The notes under the pieces are model-generated. The model ran no database searches. It was given only the letters and a program-made list of their open reading frames with translations, and was not told the DNA's origin. From Shewanella psychropiezotolerans (lineage in GTDB: Bacteria; Pseudomonadota; Gammaproteobacteria; Enterobacterales; Shewanellaceae), in the NCBI RefSeq assembly GCF_007197555.1, contig NZ_CP041614.1, positions 3,712,001 to 3,776,000 of the forward strand: 64,000 nucleotides of DNA. Direction: 5' to 3'. The position numbers and the translations under genes were made by a program. Position 1 is the first letter of the stretch. Every line of letters starts with the position of its first letter. Of this stretch, positions 44,606 through 55,493 are shown piece after piece.

Positions 44606-45085
44606 CTATGTCGTCACGTGCGCTTCCATCTCGGCGCCAATTTTCTTGCGCATCTCCATCAAACGAATGGCAGAGTCACGTAACTTGATGTCCTGCTCGC
44701 TCTCTGGCACCCATTCAGGGACTTCTGTCGGATTGCCTGAATCATCCACTGCCACCATGATCACGATACAATGTGTGGTCAAGTGCCGCTCAGGGTTCTT
44801 AGGATCGCCCGCTCTGACGTCTATGCCTAAATGCATGGATGAGCGTCCGGTGTAGATCACTTTAGCGCTGGTTTCTACAATATTACCAACCTGGATAGGT
44901 TTCACGAAGCGGATCCCGCCAGCGTAAGCCGTGATGCAATATTTACCACTCCAACCGGCAGCACAAGCGTAAGCGGCCAGATCGATCCATTTCATTACGG
45001 CCCCACCATGGACTTTACCACCAAAGTTTACATCTGCAGGCTCTGCAAGAAACCTTAAGGTTATCTCTCTCTCTTTACCAGCCAT
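44606..45085 (-). CDS. Hotdog-fold acyl-CoA thioesterase (YciA/BACH type)
   Basis: A 159-aa single hotdog domain that hydrolyses acyl-CoA esters. NFGGKVHGGAVMKWIDLAAY carries the conserved Gly-Gly and Asp of the YciA family, followed by FVKPIQVGNIVETSAKVIYT and THCIVIMVAVDD. The C-terminal helix is charged. It is transcribed on its own, ahead of the small membrane protein gene. Likely adjusts acyl-CoA pools beside the fatty-acid genes, though in a separate unit. Confidence 0.88.
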   Translation of the reverse strand: MAGKEREITLRFLAEPADVNFGGKVHGGAVMKWIDLAAYACAAGWSGKYCITAYAGGIRFVKPIQVGNIVETSAKVIYTGRSSMHLGIDVRAGDPKNPERHLTTHCIVIMVAVDDSGNPTEVPEWVPESEQDIKLRDSAIRLMEMRKKIGAEMEAHVTT

Positions 45086-45189
45086 AGCTTTCTCGAATCA
45101 ATTTTCTTTAAAATAAGTGTACGTCAAAAAGTCTGCTTAGAGTACTAGTAAAGTCTATGATTTGAGCTTAAATCAAACAGATAAGGAAA

Positions 45190-45558
45190 TTATCCAAGTT
45201 TAGTCACTAATACACAAGCCGCGAGAATCAAAGGAATAGCCAGACGATAGGTCCAAAGCTGAACCCCAGAACTGAACACCCGCGAACCCTTGAGCCATGA
45301 GTGTAAACCAAAACCTGCCAGGAATAGCATCAGCACTTCGACACCCGCAATAGTATCGGTATCTCCACCGGTAAAAATAGCCGTCACTAATAAGGCAAAC
45401 CAGACGACGGTGAAGCCAGCGGCGGCTAAAGAAAAGGTCTTAATGCCAACATCCAGATTTGGTAAGAATGACTTATTCTCACCACGAATAAGTTCGCTGA
45501 GGTTAGCGGTTAATGCGCCAACGAGTGGCATCAGGGGTACGACGACAAGATTTAACAT
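45190..45558 (-). CDS. Small inner-membrane protein of unknown function
   Basis: A 122-aa hydrophobic protein with about four membrane segments (LNLVVVPLMPLVGALTANLS, TFSLAAAGFTVVWFALLVTA, GVEVLMLFLAGFGLHSWL, LAIPLILAACVLV). Charged loops lie between. No transporter motif is visible. It lies between the thioesterase and fabF on the same strand but with large gaps, so it is probably an independent gene. Confidence 0.75.
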   Translation of the reverse strand: MLNLVVVPLMPLVGALTANLSELIRGENKSFLPNLDVGIKTFSLAAAGFTVVWFALLVTAIFTGGDTDTIAGVEVLMLFLAGFGLHSWLKGSRVFSSGVQLWTYRLAIPLILAACVLVTKLG

Positions 45559-45719
45559 GGTATGTCCTACAAACTAGTTTACAGAAACCAAGTATCTGCC
45601 CATTCACCTTAGCTTCCAAGTGATGTTTACCATGATTAACTAAGCTTAATCCTGCGGAAATTTAAGCTTAACCTCTGTCAACATCTTTCATACTAATCCC
45701 GATTGAAAGCACAAAATAA

Positions 45720-45741
45720 AAAAGCGCCATCAGGCGCTTTT
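45720..45741 (-). terminator. Terminator of the fab operon
   Basis: AAAAGCGCC (45720-45728), ATCA loop region, GGCGCTTTT (45733-45741); on the minus strand followed by a U-rich run. 46 bases after the fabF stop. Confidence 0.85.
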
Positions 45742-45786
45742 AAATAGTGTTATCAATCCTATAAAGGATCAATTCATGTGACTGAA

Positions 45787-47025
45787 TTAGCTTCTCTTGA
45801 ATAGCAAAGAGCCGTTGGTACCGCCAAAGCCAAATGAATTACATAATGCATACTCAAACTTCTGATCCCTCGCGGTGTGCGGCACGAAATCGAGATCGCA
45901 ACCTTCATCAGGATTGTCTAAGTTCAATGTCGGTGGCACTACTTGATCTCTCAGCGCCAACAAGGTGATGATGGCTTCAACTGAACCCGCGGCACCAAGC
46001 AGGTGCCCGGTCATCGACTTAGTCGAGCTGACGGTGAGATCGTAAGCATGGGCACCAAATGCAGCCTTAACCGCTGCCGCCTCTGCTTTATCCCCTGCGG
46101 GTGTCGATGTGCCGTGAGCATTGATATAACCAACCAACTCTTTGGCTATTTTGGCATCATTCATGGCGTTAACCATGGCAGCTGCTGCGCCAGAACCATC
46201 TGCTGGCGGTGATGTCATATGAAAAGCATCTCCACTCATGCCAAAACCGACCAGCTCGCCATAGATGGTCGCACCGCGAGCCTTAGCGTGCTCATACTCT
46301 TCCATGACCATGATGCCGGCACCGTCACCTATGACGAAGCCATCTCTGTCTTTATCCCAAGGGCGGCTCGCTGCTTGGGGGTCATCGTTGCGTGTCGACA
46401 ATGCCTTGGCTGAAGCGAAGCCGCCAACTCCTAACGGACAAGTGACATCTTCGGCGCCACCGGCAACCATTATATCGGCATCACCATAGGCAATAGTACG
46501 AGCCGCGAAACCTATGTTATGTACACCGGTCGTACAGGCTGTGGTCACAGCAAAGTTAGGCCCTTTCAAGCCATACTTGATTGATAGGTGACCCGCAATC
46601 ATGTTGATGATGGTGCTGGGTACGAAAAAAGGTGAGATCTTACGCGGTCCACCTTTAGTTAAGGCTGCGTGGCCTTGCTCTATGAGTCTCAGTCCGCCCA
46701 TGCCGGCGCCGATAGCAGTACCGACGCGAGCAGGATCGAGTTTATCCATATCTAATCCTGCATCTTCAACGGCTTGAATACCCGCGGCCATACCGTACTG
46801 GATAAACAGATCCATCTTTCGAGCGTCTTTCTTTGTCAAATATTGCTCAACATCGAAATCTTTGACTGAGCCACTGAAACGAGTGGTAAATTCACTCGCA
46901 TCAAATTTAGTGATTGGGGCTATTCCGCTTTGGCCTGAAACTAATGCCTTCCAGGATGAATCTACGGTATTGCCTACAGGACTGACTAAACCTAGACCGG
47001 TTACGACTACACGACGTTTAGACAC
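45787..47025 (-). CDS. fabF: 3-oxoacyl-ACP synthase II
   Basis: A 412-aa condensing enzyme that extends acyl-ACP with malonyl-ACP. The Cys-His-His triad is intact: [29 protein letters not shown] and [15 protein letters not shown], plus [13 protein letters not shown] at the end. FabF controls the temperature-dependent elongation to cis-vaccenate in Gammaproteobacteria. Last gene of the fab cluster, behind an acpP-fabF attenuating hairpin. Confidence 0.97.
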   Translation of the reverse strand: MSKRRVVVTGLGLVSPVGNTVDSSWKALVSGQSGIAPITKFDASEFTTRFSGSVKDFDVEQYLTKKDARKMDLFIQYGMAAGIQAVEDAGLDMDKLDPARVGTAIGAGMGGLRLIEQGHAALTKGGPRKISPFFVPSTIINMIAGHLSIKYGLKGPNFAVTTACTTGVHNIGFAARTIAYGDADIMVAGGAEDVTCPLGVGGFASAKALSTRNDDPQAASRPWDKDRDGFVIGDGAGIMVMEEYEHAKARGATIYGELVGFGMSGDAFHMTSPPADGSGAAAAMVNAMNDAKIAKELVGYINAHGTSTPAGDKAEAAAVKAAFGAHAYDLTVSSTKSMTGHLLGAAGSVEAIITLLALRDQVVPPTLNLDNPDEGCDLDFVPHTARDQKFEYALCNSFGFGGTNGSLLFKRS

Positions 47026-47157
47026 GTTGTCACCTTTTTACTGAGTTAAATAGAAATGAAGCATGGATACATGCATCTTATTTTAGTTCTGAACTGTTAG
47101 AAATTAAAAGTAGTAGTAGTAGTGATGGGAACACGCGATTTCCAATAGCCAGAAACA

Positions 47158-47187
47158 AAAACAGGCAGCATAAATGCTGCCTGTTTT
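47158..47187 (-). terminator. Terminator/attenuator between acpP and fabF
   Basis: AAAACAGGCAGCA (47158-47170), loop TAAA, TGCTGCCTGTTTT (47175-47187): perfect 13-bp stem with U run on the minus strand. It probably allows far more acpP than fabF mRNA. Confidence 0.88.
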
Positions 47188-47200
47188 CTAGAATTCAGGA

Positions 47201-47434
47201 TTACTGATTCTTTGAAACGTAATCAATTGCTGATTGAACAGTAGTGATTTTTTCAGCTTCTTCATCAGGGATCTCGGTGTCAAACTCTTCTTCCAGAGCC
47301 ATAACCAACTCAACCGTGTCCAGAGAATCTGCACCCAGGTCGTCAACGAAAGATGCTGCAGACTTAACGTCTTCTTCTTTAACACCTAGTTGCTCAATAA
47401 TGATTTTCTTTACACGTTCTTCGATGTTGCTCAT
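47201..47434 (-). CDS. acpP: Acyl carrier protein
   Basis: 77 aa, very acidic. The phosphopantetheine-accepting Ser is in [19 protein letters not shown]. Residues [20 protein letters not shown] are near-identical to enterobacterial AcpP. It carries growing acyl chains for all Fab enzymes encoded around it. Confidence 0.98.
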   Translation of the reverse strand: MSNIEERVKKIIIEQLGVKEEDVKSAASFVDDLGADSLDTVELVMALEEEFDTEIPDEEAEKITTVQSAIDYVSKNQ

Positions 47435-47704
47435 TAGTTTTCTTTCCTATTAAATTACGCACTTGCGCAAGATTGCGAGTAGTTTATTCAATTTGGCTAA
47501 CAATGCAAGCTTAACTTCTGTGGTCTAACCACGAAAGTATGCATATCTTGATGCCGATCATCAATAGTTGGCTGAAAAAACTGCCAATACCCTAAAATTT
47601 ATACATCATCACACAGTAACAATTAACGACTGAAACTCTGTGATCTTATTTGAGACTCATTAAAACGCACAAGATACTGCACATTTTAATGTGTCTCAAC
47701 AGCC

Positions 47705-48451
47705 TTAGGCCATGTACATGCCACCATTCACATGGAGAGTCTCACCTGTGATATAAGCAGCAGAGTCAGATGCTAGGAAAAGCACGGCATTCGCTATCTC
47801 TTGTGCTTGTCCGAGTCGCGCCATAGGCACCTGCGACATAATACCTTGTTGCTGCTCTTCAGTCAGCTCATCGGTCATATCAGTCTGGATAAATCCAGGA
47901 GCAATAGCATTCACTGTTATTTGACGAGATGCAACCTCCTTTGCAAGAGATTTTGTAAATCCAAGTAAACCCGCTTTCGCAGCGCAATAGTTTGTTTGAC
48001 CGGGGTTGCCCATGGAGCCTACGACAGAGCCGATATTGATGATACGCCCATTACGCTTTTTCATCATGGATCGCATCACTGCTTTAGACGTTCTGAATAT
48101 CGAAGTCAGGTTAGTATCTATGATATCTCCCCACTCATCTTCCTTCATACGCATCAGCAGGTTGTCACGGGTGATACCGGCGTTATTGACCAGAATATTG
48201 ACATCACCAACTTTCTCTTTAATGGTAGAGAATAATTCAGCGACAGAATCTTTGTCCGTGACATTAAGTACCAAACCAAAACCATTGTCACCCAGATACT
48301 CTTGAATTGCCGCAGCACCACGCTCGCTGGTCGCGGTACCGATAACGGTTGCACCAGCAGATATCAACGTTTCAGCAACGGCGCGGCCAATACCACGACT
48401 CGCGCCAGTAACCAAGGCAACTTTTCCAGATAAATCTATTGTTACACTCAT
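47705..48451 (-). CDS. fabG: 3-oxoacyl-ACP reductase
   Basis: A 248-aa SDR enzyme that reduces 3-oxoacyl-ACP with NADPH. Cofactor motif TGASRGIGRAVAE, NNAGITRDNLLMRM, catalytic Ser in IINIGSVVGSMGNPGQ and Tyr-Lys in TNYCAAKAGLLGFTKSLA; ends YITGETLHVNGGMYMA. Ten bases after fabD; full length. Confidence 0.97.
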   Translation of the reverse strand: MSVTIDLSGKVALVTGASRGIGRAVAETLISAGATVIGTATSERGAAAIQEYLGDNGFGLVLNVTDKDSVAELFSTIKEKVGDVNILVNNAGITRDNLLMRMKEDEWGDIIDTNLTSIFRTSKAVMRSMMKKRNGRIINIGSVVGSMGNPGQTNYCAAKAGLLGFTKSLAKEVASRQITVNAIAPGFIQTDMTDELTEEQQQGIMSQVPMARLGQAQEIANAVLFLASDSAAYITGETLHVNGGMYMA

Positions 48452-48460
48452 TACAATCTC

Positions 48461-49386
48461 CTATTCGGTCAGTGCAGCAAGTGATGCCACATCGTTGACC
48501 ACTTTCGCAGTTAGCGAACGATCGATACGCTTCGCTAAACCGGTTAATACTTTGCCGGGCCCCATTTCAAACAAACTTGTTACGCCTTGCTCCGAGATGG
48601 CTTTCACCGTATCAGACCAAAGTACAGGGCAATAGAGCTGACGGACCAAGGCATCCTTGATCTCTGCAGCAGACTCAGGGCTTGCTACATCAACATTATT
48701 AATGACGGTTATTTGTGGTGTTTTAAACTCTATGCTCTCAAGCGCTACAGCCAATTTTTCAGCAGCAGGACGCATCAATTCGCAATGTGACGGTACACTG
48801 ACAGGCAGTGCAATAACCATCTTAGCCCCGCCTCCTTACATAAGGCGGCGGCGCGTTCAACCGCGGCCTTGCTGCCGGCGATGACGACCTGACCCGGGCT
48901 GTTATAATTGACCGGACTGACGACTTCACCTTCGGCTCCCTCTTCACACGCCTTAGCGATGGCATCATTATCCAGACCGATAATGGCAAACATTGCACCA
49001 GTACCTGCTGGAACCGCTTGCTGCATGAGTTGTCCACGAAGTTCGACCAGCTTTACTGCATCGATAAAATCCATCACGCCTGCGCACACCAAGGCCGAAT
49101 ATTCACCTAAGCTGTGACCCGCCATTATCTTAGGCAGAGTCTTGCCACTGGCTTGATAAACACGCCAAATAGCCACGCTTGCGGTCAACAGTGCAGGCTG
49201 AGTCTTATCCGTTTGATTAAGCGTTTCAACTGGGCCTTGCTGCACCAGCTCCCACAGATCATAACCTAGTGCATCACTTGCCTGAGAAAAAGTTTGAGCG
49301 ATGATATCGTGCTCGACAGCAAGTTCGGCCAACATGCCAATGGCCTGAGAGCCTTGACCAGGAAAAACGAAAGCAGAATTTTCCAT
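48461..49386 (-). pseudogene. fabD: Malonyl-CoA-ACP transacylase, frameshifted
   Basis: Reading from 49386 gives the N-terminal two thirds (FVFPGQGSQAIGMLAELA; active-site Ser in MAGHSLGEYSALVCAGVMDF) until AALCKEAG, then runs into unrelated residues. The rest resumes in another frame as KMVIALPVSVPSHCELMRPA and ends at 48461. Adding one G to the minus-strand G4 run (CCCC 48826-48829 on plus) restores EAGAKMVIALP and the full protein of about 308 aa. FabD is essential, so a real break is very unlikely and a sequencing deletion is the best explanation. Confidence 0.93.
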
Positions 49387-49458
49387 AATATTTACCTATG
49401 ACAATTCATAAAACATCTTGATGTTTAAAACAGGCTTTACCCGCCTGCTTAAACAAGA

Positions 49459-50418
49459 TTAAAAACGGACCAGTGCACTGCCCCACGCAAAGCCAGCACC
49501 AAATGCTTCGAGCAAGATAAGCTGACCGCGCTCGATTCGACCATCACGAACGGCTTCATCCAACGCGATAGGAACGGAGGCTGCTGACGTATTACCATGC
49601 TTTGCTAAGGTCAATACCACTTTATCCAAACTCATATTGAGCTTCTTCGCCGTGGCCTTGATGATCCTGAAGTTTGCTTGATGAGGAACCAACCAGTCAA
49701 TTTCAGACTTATCAATCTGATTAATCCTTAAGGTTTCTGTGACCACATGGGCAAGCTTAGTCACTGCGACCTTAAAAACATCATTGCCTTTCATGATCAT
49801 ATATCCCATGGCTGCAGAAGATTCACCCGGGCGCGGCGGAAAAGAGCATTTAAGTAGATCGCCTTGACTGCCATCGGCATAGATATGAGTAGAAATGATA
49901 CCCGGCTCGTTCGAAGCACCTATCACGGCGGCCCCTGCACCATCACCGAATAAGATAATAGTGCTGCGGTCATCGGGTTCACACAGACGTGATAACACGT
50001 CCGCACCGATAACTAAGACTTTCTTAGCGGCACCGGATTTAACATATTGGTCGGCAATAGAAAGCGCATAAACGAAGCCTGAACATGCGGCGGCAATATC
50101 GAATGCTGGAATAGTATTAACCCCCAGCATAGCCTGAATTTCACAGGCCGCTGCGGGAAATGCGTTACTGGCACTCGTCGTACCACACACGATCATATCG
50201 AGTTCAGATGCGTCTACCCCAGCCATTTCCAGGGCTTTAAGTGCAGCTTGGTAGCCCATAGTAGACACAGTCTCGTTTGGGGCGGCGATTCTACGCTCTG
50301 AAATACCTGTGCGTTCAACAATCCACTGATCTGTGGTTTCAACCATTTTTTCCAGATCAGAATTGCTACGCACCTGTTCTGGTAGATAACTACCAGTTCC
50401 AAGAATTTTTGTATGCAT
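49459..50418 (-). CDS. fabH: 3-oxoacyl-ACP synthase III
   Basis: A 319-aa enzyme that condenses acetyl-CoA with malonyl-ACP to start fatty-acid synthesis. Triad: Cys in [18 protein letters not shown], His in [16 protein letters not shown], Asn in [33 protein letters not shown] is the usual N-terminal segment. It lies ten bases after plsX in the same operon. Confidence 0.97.
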   Translation of the reverse strand: MHTKILGTGSYLPEQVRSNSDLEKMVETTDQWIVERTGISERRIAAPNETVSTMGYQAALKALEMAGVDASELDMIVCGTTSASNAFPAAACEIQAMLGVNTIPAFDIAAACSGFVYALSIADQYVKSGAAKKVLVIGADVLSRLCEPDDRSTIILFGDGAGAAVIGASNEPGIISTHIYADGSQGDLLKCSFPPRPGESSAAMGYMIMKGNDVFKVAVTKLAHVVTETLRINQIDKSEIDWLVPHQANFRIIKATAKKLNMSLDKVVLTLAKHGNTSAASVPIALDEAVRDGRIERGQLILLEAFGAGFAWGSALVRF

Positions 50419-50428
50419 AAAGGAGATA

Positions 50429-51457
50429 TCAGCTATTAATGTCTAAAAGAATCGACTCTAGACGTTCTTCAATCATCTGAGGGAGTCGACGTTGTGCCTC
50501 GGTCACTGCCAGATTAATCGCTTGTAAATAAGCAGACTCATCAGCGCTTCCATGACTTTTTACTACGATTCCGCGCAATCCTATCAAACTTGCACCATTG
50601 TAGTGGTCGGGGTTCATCTGATTCAGTACAGAATTGATACGAGGCGTGATTAATTTGGCCATTAATCGAACAAAGAAGCCTTGTTTCAGGCCTTTTTTTA
50701 ATTGGTCTACCAGTAACCTGGCAATACCTTCTGAAGTTTTTAGAGTGATATTTCCTACGAAACCATCGCAAACGATGACATCGACATTCCCCGAAAAGAG
50801 GTCATTACCTTCGATAAAGCCGACATAATTGAGTTGAGGGCTCTGCTGTAAAAGTCGGCCTGCCTGCTGAACCTGATCATTACCTTTGATCTCTTCGATA
50901 CCAACATTGAGTAATGCCACCTTAGGTGAAGGATTCTTATCTACGGCTTCGCATAATACCGAGCCCATTACAGCGAATTGAAACAAGGTTTCCGAGCAGC
51001 ATGAGACATTGGCACCGAGATCGAGTAAGTAGACTGGGGTCTCATTCACGGCAGGAAGACAACTCACAAGCGCTGGTCTGTCTATTCCAGGTAGCGTTTT
51101 TAGCAGAACCTTAGACATAGCCATCAAAGCACCGGTATTACCCGCACTCAAACAGGCGTCAGCCTTGCCATCACGAACCAGCTCTATGGCTAACCTCATC
51201 GAACTTTGTTTGCGGTTTCTCAGCGCATGAACGGGTCTGTCTGACATGCTAACGACTTCGGTCGTATGCAAGATCTCTATTCGCGATCGAACACTGTGCT
51301 TTGCTTGAGAAAGATAAGGCGTGATTTCGGCTTCATTACCCACGAGGATAATACGAAGAAAGGAAGATAAACGAAGCGCCTGCAGGGTTGCAGGCACTGT
51401 GATGTGGGGGCCATGATCGCCCCCCATCGCATCTAACGCGAGCGTCAGATTAGTCAT
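50429..51457 (-). CDS. plsX: Phosphate acyltransferase PlsX
   Basis: 342 aa; makes acyl-phosphate from acyl-ACP for phospholipid synthesis. [19 protein letters not shown] at the start, [19 protein letters not shown] and [20 protein letters not shown] are family hallmarks. Conserved position between rpmF and fabH. Confidence 0.96.
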   Translation of the reverse strand: MTNLTLALDAMGGDHGPHITVPATLQALRLSSFLRIILVGNEAEITPYLSQAKHSVRSRIEILHTTEVVSMSDRPVHALRNRKQSSMRLAIELVRDGKADACLSAGNTGALMAMSKVLLKTLPGIDRPALVSCLPAVNETPVYLLDLGANVSCCSETLFQFAVMGSVLCEAVDKNPSPKVALLNVGIEEIKGNDQVQQAGRLLQQSPQLNYVGFIEGNDLFSGNVDVIVCDGFVGNITLKTSEGIARLLVDQLKKGLKQGFFVRLMAKLITPRINSVLNQMNPDHYNGASLIGLRGIVVKSHGSADESAYLQAINLAVTEAQRRLPQMIEERLESILLDINS

Positions 51458-51472
51458 TTAGTAAGCAACAAA

Positions 51473-51643
51473 TTACTTGTTGATAACCTTCTGACCACGG
51501 TAAAAACCATCCGCAGTCACGTTGTGACGTAGGTGTAGTTCACCACTCGTTGAGTCTACTGATAATTGAGGAGTGCTCAATGAATCATGTGAACGACGCA
51601 TTCCGCGCTTTGAACGAGATTTTTTGTTCTTTTGTACAGCCAT
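51473..51643 (-). CDS. rpmF: 50S ribosomal protein L32
   Basis: A 56-aa basic protein missed by length-based gene finding: [20 protein letters not shown] at the start, then [20 protein letters not shown] and a QKVINK end. A good AGGAGAC ribosome-binding site precedes ATG 51643. It lacks the zinc Cys pairs of some L32 forms. It sits between yceD and plsX as in other Gammaproteobacteria. Confidence 0.95.
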   Translation of the reverse strand: MAVQKNKKSRSKRGMRRSHDSLSTPQLSVDSTSGELHLRHNVTADGFYRGQKVINK

Positions 51644-51660
51644 TTGACCTGTCTCCTGGG

Positions 51661-52185
51661 TTACTTGCTCTTCAGTTTTTCTAACACTGCAAACGGATTT
51701 GGACGCTCCTCTTGAGAAGGTTCAATCTCGCCTACTACTATATCTTGATCTCCCTGACCGCAACTTTCGCTGACATGCATAGGGATTAAAGGCATAGCGA
51801 CTATCAATTCATCTTCAATCAATTGATGCAGACGAACCTCGCCTATTTCATTACTCTCAATAGGGTCATACGCATCCGGGAGCTCATCGATTTCGGCTTC
51901 ATTCCCGCAGGGACTGAAGCTAAAGTCGACCGTAACCTCTGTGGTAAATAGCGTCATGCAGCGTTGACATATCAGAGTGAGCTCCGTCACAGCCTTCCCG
52001 TTAAGGTAGACTATCCCCTGTAAATCTTCACCACATTGTAACGACACTGTCACATCGGAACAGTCGCCGGCACTTAACTCATTCAACCGTTTTAATTGCT
52101 TACCCGGGATCAGGCCTTCAAAAGAAAGCTGACTCGAGGCCGCACGTATTGGATCGATTGAAACCGGTATCTTTACTGTTTGCAT
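51661..52185 (-). CDS. yceD: YceD/DUF177 protein, 23S rRNA accumulation factor
   Basis: 174 aa; [20 protein letters not shown] at the start, the paired Cys motif [20 protein letters not shown] and a C-terminal [11 protein letters not shown] characteristic of the DUF177 family. It is implicated in rRNA synthesis or processing in E. coli and plants. First gene of the rpmF-plsX-fab operon. Confidence 0.93.
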   Translation of the reverse strand: MQTVKIPVSIDPIRAASSQLSFEGLIPGKQLKRLNELSAGDCSDVTVSLQCGEDLQGIVYLNGKAVTELTLICQRCMTLFTTEVTVDFSFSPCGNEAEIDELPDAYDPIESNEIGEVRLHQLIEDELIVAMPLIPMHVSESCGQGDQDIVVGEIEPSQEERPNPFAVLEKLKSK

Positions 52186-52512
52186 AAGGCGCGCATACTA
52201 TAGTTTGAAATCCTCAGAGTCAAAGGAAATTTCCCATCTTAATAAAGAAGAGGGAAATCATTTACTCGTTTTAACTCTGAAAACAAAAATTGATGGATTA
52301 GAAATTTTACCCAAGCTGCCCAATTTACTCAAGTGTTTCATGCTCAAAATAGCAACGTTCACACCCATTTTAGTGAAGAAACTATCAAAGTGCGTGTAAC
52401 CTGGACAATAACAAGGCTAAACTCCGGAGCATAACCACTGATAACGAACTTACACAACTTATAATAACGTTTCAGTGAAATCATCTTCAGCCCCCTCGAG
52501 GACATTCATATC
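52186..52512. other. Divergent promoter region of yceD and yceF
   Basis: 327 bases between two divergent genes. Promoters of both should be here. A frame at 52205-52399 has no ribosome-binding site and is not called. Confidence 0.5.
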
Positions 52513-53103
52513 ATGTCGACACCCATCATCTTAGCATCAACCTCTCAATACAGAAAACAGATCTTAGCCAAGCTCGACTTGCCCTTTTCTTGTTGTGACC
52601 CACGAGTCGATGAAACCCACTTAGCCGATGAGTCGCCTGCAGATCTGGTAGTAAGGTTAGCCGAAGCTAAGGCTAAAGCCGGTGCGCAGCAATATCCTGA
52701 AGGCCTGGTCATTGGCTCAGATCAAGTCGCGGTCATCGATGGTAAGATAATAGGCAAGCCTTTAAACCACGAGACCGCAGTGAAACAGCTGACGGCTTCA
52801 TCGGGTAAAATCATCACCTTTTACACTGGCATTTCACTGCATAATATTGCTTCGGGTCAAAACGAAAGCCTGTGTGAAACCTTCAACGTCCACTTCAAAC
52901 ACTTATCTCAACTGCAGATCGAACATTACCTATCGAGAGAGCAGCCATATTACTGTGCAGGTAGTTTCAAATGTGAAGGGCTGGGCATTGCCCTGTTTGA
53001 GCGATTAGAGGGAAAAGATCCCAACACTTTAATCGGGCTCCCCTTGATCGCACTCACCGAGATGCTTGCCAGGCAAGGCTACGACGTTTTAGCCCTGAGA
53101 TAG
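52513..53103 (+). CDS. yceF: Maf-family nucleotide pyrophosphatase (7-methyl-GTP type)
   Basis: 196 aa; ILASTSQYRKQILAKLDLPF and GLVIGSDQVAVIDGKIIGKP carry the Maf Ser-Arg-Lys and Asp residues. Its position next to yceD matches E. coli yceF, whose product hydrolyses m7GTP, a housecleaning function. Divergent from yceD. Confidence 0.93.
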   Translation: MSTPIILASTSQYRKQILAKLDLPFSCCDPRVDETHLADESPADLVVRLAEAKAKAGAQQYPEGLVIGSDQVAVIDGKIIGKPLNHETAVKQLTASSGKIITFYTGISLHNIASGQNESLCETFNVHFKHLSQLQIEHYLSREQPYYCAGSFKCEGLGIALFERLEGKDPNTLIGLPLIALTEMLARQGYDVLALR

Positions 53104-53410
53104 TTCCAAATGAATACCAAGGCATGAACTTATCATGTAAAACTTAGTTATTTAGTATTAATCATCTTCTCTGTGGTTAAGAAAAGCATGATAACTGGCC
53201 GGAAACTGATATTAAAGTAGTGAACACTCGCCCAATTTTGCCCTGGAAGTATGAAATACGGTCAGTTTACTCACGCTCAACCAGATAGCCACTACACTTA
53301 ACCTCTATTAATAATGAGAATCAGTATCGAGTACCTTGACGTACTCGGACATTTGACTTTGAGTCGACAAGGAGGTCTGACTTACTGGTTATATTTTGTG
53401 GGAATCGCTA
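53104..53410. other. Intergenic region upstream of the GGDEF gene
   Basis: 307 bases, no gene. GACTTTGAGTCGACAAGGAGG at about 53354-53374 includes a perfect Shine-Dalgarno-like AAGGAGG that is too far (about 35 bases) from the chosen ATG at 53411. Confidence 0.45.
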
Positions 53411-54766
53411 ATGACTGATATTGAAGAAGCGCTCGCGCTATTAGCCGCGCCGTGCACGGATGAACGTTTTTTCCAACGCGCCCTCAAGGCTCTCGCGCTC
53501 GTCACTCAATGTCGCTGGGCCGCATTTGGACGGCCTTCACATAAAGACGGCATCATGGAGATCGTGGCTTTTTGTGATTTAAAACATAATGTCCCGGGAT
53601 TCGAGTTTGATCTCAAAGGTTCTCCCTGTGAGTCCATCTACCAGCTCAAGTATCCCAATTGCCACATACTTTACCCTTCAGAGCTACAAAAAACATTCCC
53701 AAACTTCTCCTTAATAAAGAATCTCGGAGCCAACAGTTATCAAGCCGAATTAATCCTCAACGACGATGGCTCTCCGATTGGCCATATACTCGTTATGGAC
53801 ACGTTGCCACAAACAGAGACGATGAAATCCAGAGAGTTTTTCAGGTTACTCGCCCAAAGGATTGGCATCGAATATAAAAGATTGCTCATTTCCCGTGAGC
53901 TGGACCTGCACAAACAGATGATTGCCCACACAGAACAGTTGATGTCATTCGTGGATCGAAACTATCAATATCGAGTCATTTCGAAAGGGTATGAAAAAGT
54001 CTTTAACCAAACAGCCAAGTCTCTCATAGGAAAATCTGTTGCAGAGGTCCACGGAGAAGCGATATTTAACGATCATTTAAAGCCCTTATTGGATAGGACA
54101 CTTAAAGGTGAAACCATAACGGCACAGAGCTGGATCCATCCCCCTCACCTCTCAGAGCCCATTTATCTCAATATTCACCATAATCCCTATTTTAATGAGA
54201 AAGGTGAGGTCCTCGGCGTTATCGTCTCGGCACATAACATCACAGATCTTCACCATGCCAATGAAAAGATAGCACATTACGCCAATCACGACCCCTTAAC
54301 TGGTTTACTCAATCGCAGAGCCCTGTTTGAGCAGATGGAACAGAAATTACTGGCGCAACAGAAGGGTCAGCTACAGCTGGCGGTGATCTATCTCGATCTG
54401 GATGGCTTCAGGCAGATAAACGATACCTATGGTCACCACCTGGGTGATAGAATTCTTAATGACGTCGCGAAACGCATTAAACAGGCCGCAAGTACACAGG
54501 AGTTGGTCGCAAGAATTGGAGGTGATGAGTTTATAGTCCTGACCAGTCTGGACTATGGCGCTAGCAAGGCTAACTATAGGGACAAGTTAGAATCTCGTTG
54601 TAAACAGTTTTTGAGTGATTTGAAAATGACGATAGATATCGAGGGCCATAGCTTACCCATATCGGCCAATGTAGGACACTATGTGGTTGAAGAGTTCAAT
54701 ATGGACTTGTCCTCTATCATATCTCAGGCCGATAAAGATATGTACGATAATAAGAAGATCCAATGA
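53411..54766 (+). CDS. GAF/PAS-GGDEF diguanylate cyclase
   Basis: 451 aa from ATG 53411; TTG 53396 is a weaker start. Residues 1-165 look like a GAF-type sensor, 170-290 a PAS domain (LMSFVDRNYQYRVISKGYEK), and 290-451 the cyclase with LTGLLNRRALFEQM, YLDLDGFRQINDTYGHHLGD and active-site RIGGDEFIVLT. No EAL domain, no membrane segment. It should make c-di-GMP in the cytoplasm; the signal is unknown. Confidence 0.92.
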   Translation: MTDIEEALALLAAPCTDERFFQRALKALALVTQCRWAAFGRPSHKDGIMEIVAFCDLKHNVPGFEFDLKGSPCESIYQLKYPNCHILYPSELQKTFPNFSLIKNLGANSYQAELILNDDGSPIGHILVMDTLPQTETMKSREFFRLLAQRIGIEYKRLLISRELDLHKQMIAHTEQLMSFVDRNYQYRVISKGYEKVFNQTAKSLIGKSVAEVHGEAIFNDHLKPLLDRTLKGETITAQSWIHPPHLSEPIYLNIHHNPYFNEKGEVLGVIVSAHNITDLHHANEKIAHYANHDPLTGLLNRRALFEQMEQKLLAQQKGQLQLAVIYLDLDGFRQINDTYGHHLGDRILNDVAKRIKQAASTQELVARIGGDEFIVLTSLDYGASKANYRDKLESRCKQFLSDLKMTIDIEGHSLPISANVGHYVVEEFNMDLSSIISQADKDMYDNKKIQ

Positions 54767-54842
54767 CTCCGCAATTTCGTCTCATAAAATAACGGAGCTG
54801 TCTGCTAACAGACTCCCGGAGGCCAGACTTAGATGTAAATCA

Positions 54843-55493
54843 CTATGAGGTCAGGTGTTCGAGCAACTCCATCGGTGAACTGATCACAACCTTAGGCTTG
54901 GCTTGGCTCAATTTATCTTTATCATGGGCACCATAGTCCACGCCTATGGCATGGATCCCCGCATTATTTGCCATATTAAGATCATGAATTGAATCGCCAA
55001 TCATCACAGCCTTATCCGGTGAGACATCGAGTTCATTCAATAACTGCAAGATCATCTCGGGGCTAGGCTTACTTGCGGCTTCGTCTGCACACCGACTTGC
55101 CACAAAATATCCACCAAGCTCCGTTGCGATTAACACTCGGTTGAGTCCAGCTCGCGCCTTTCCTGTGGCCACGGCCAATTTATAGCCTCGGCCATTCAAA
55201 GTCGTGAGCAAGTCTTCGACACCATCAAACAAAGGGCTCGGAGTCTGATTCAGCTGTAAATATTGCTGACGATAGACCTCTTTCATTTCGCCTTGTAACA
55301 GGGCGCTGGCATCGGGATGAAGAATACTGAGTGCTTCATCCATAGATAAGCCGATAATATCGCGTACCGCTTGCTCCGTTGGCATAAGCATATTCAAGGT
55401 CAGAGCAGATTCCTGCATACAGGCCACAATCTTGCCGACTGAGTCCATCAGGGTGCCATCCCAGTCAAAGATCACCAGTTCATACTGCTTCAT
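54843..55493 (-). CDS. HAD-superfamily phosphatase (Gph-like)
   Basis: 216 aa with all HAD motifs: VIFDWDGTLMDSVGKIVACM (nucleophile Asp), LAVATGKARAGLNRVL, SKPSPEMILQLLNE and VMIGDSIHDLNMANNAG. Similar to phosphoglycolate phosphatase. ATGA overlap with rluC suggests co-translation. Substrate not certain. Confidence 0.9.
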   Translation of the reverse strand: MKQYELVIFDWDGTLMDSVGKIVACMQESALTLNMLMPTEQAVRDIIGLSMDEALSILHPDASALLQGEMKEVYRQQYLQLNQTPSPLFDGVEDLLTTLNGRGYKLAVATGKARAGLNRVLIATELGGYFVASRCADEAASKPSPEMILQLLNELDVSPDKAVMIGDSIHDLNMANNAGIHAIGVDYGAHDKDKLSQAKPKVVISSPMELLEHLTS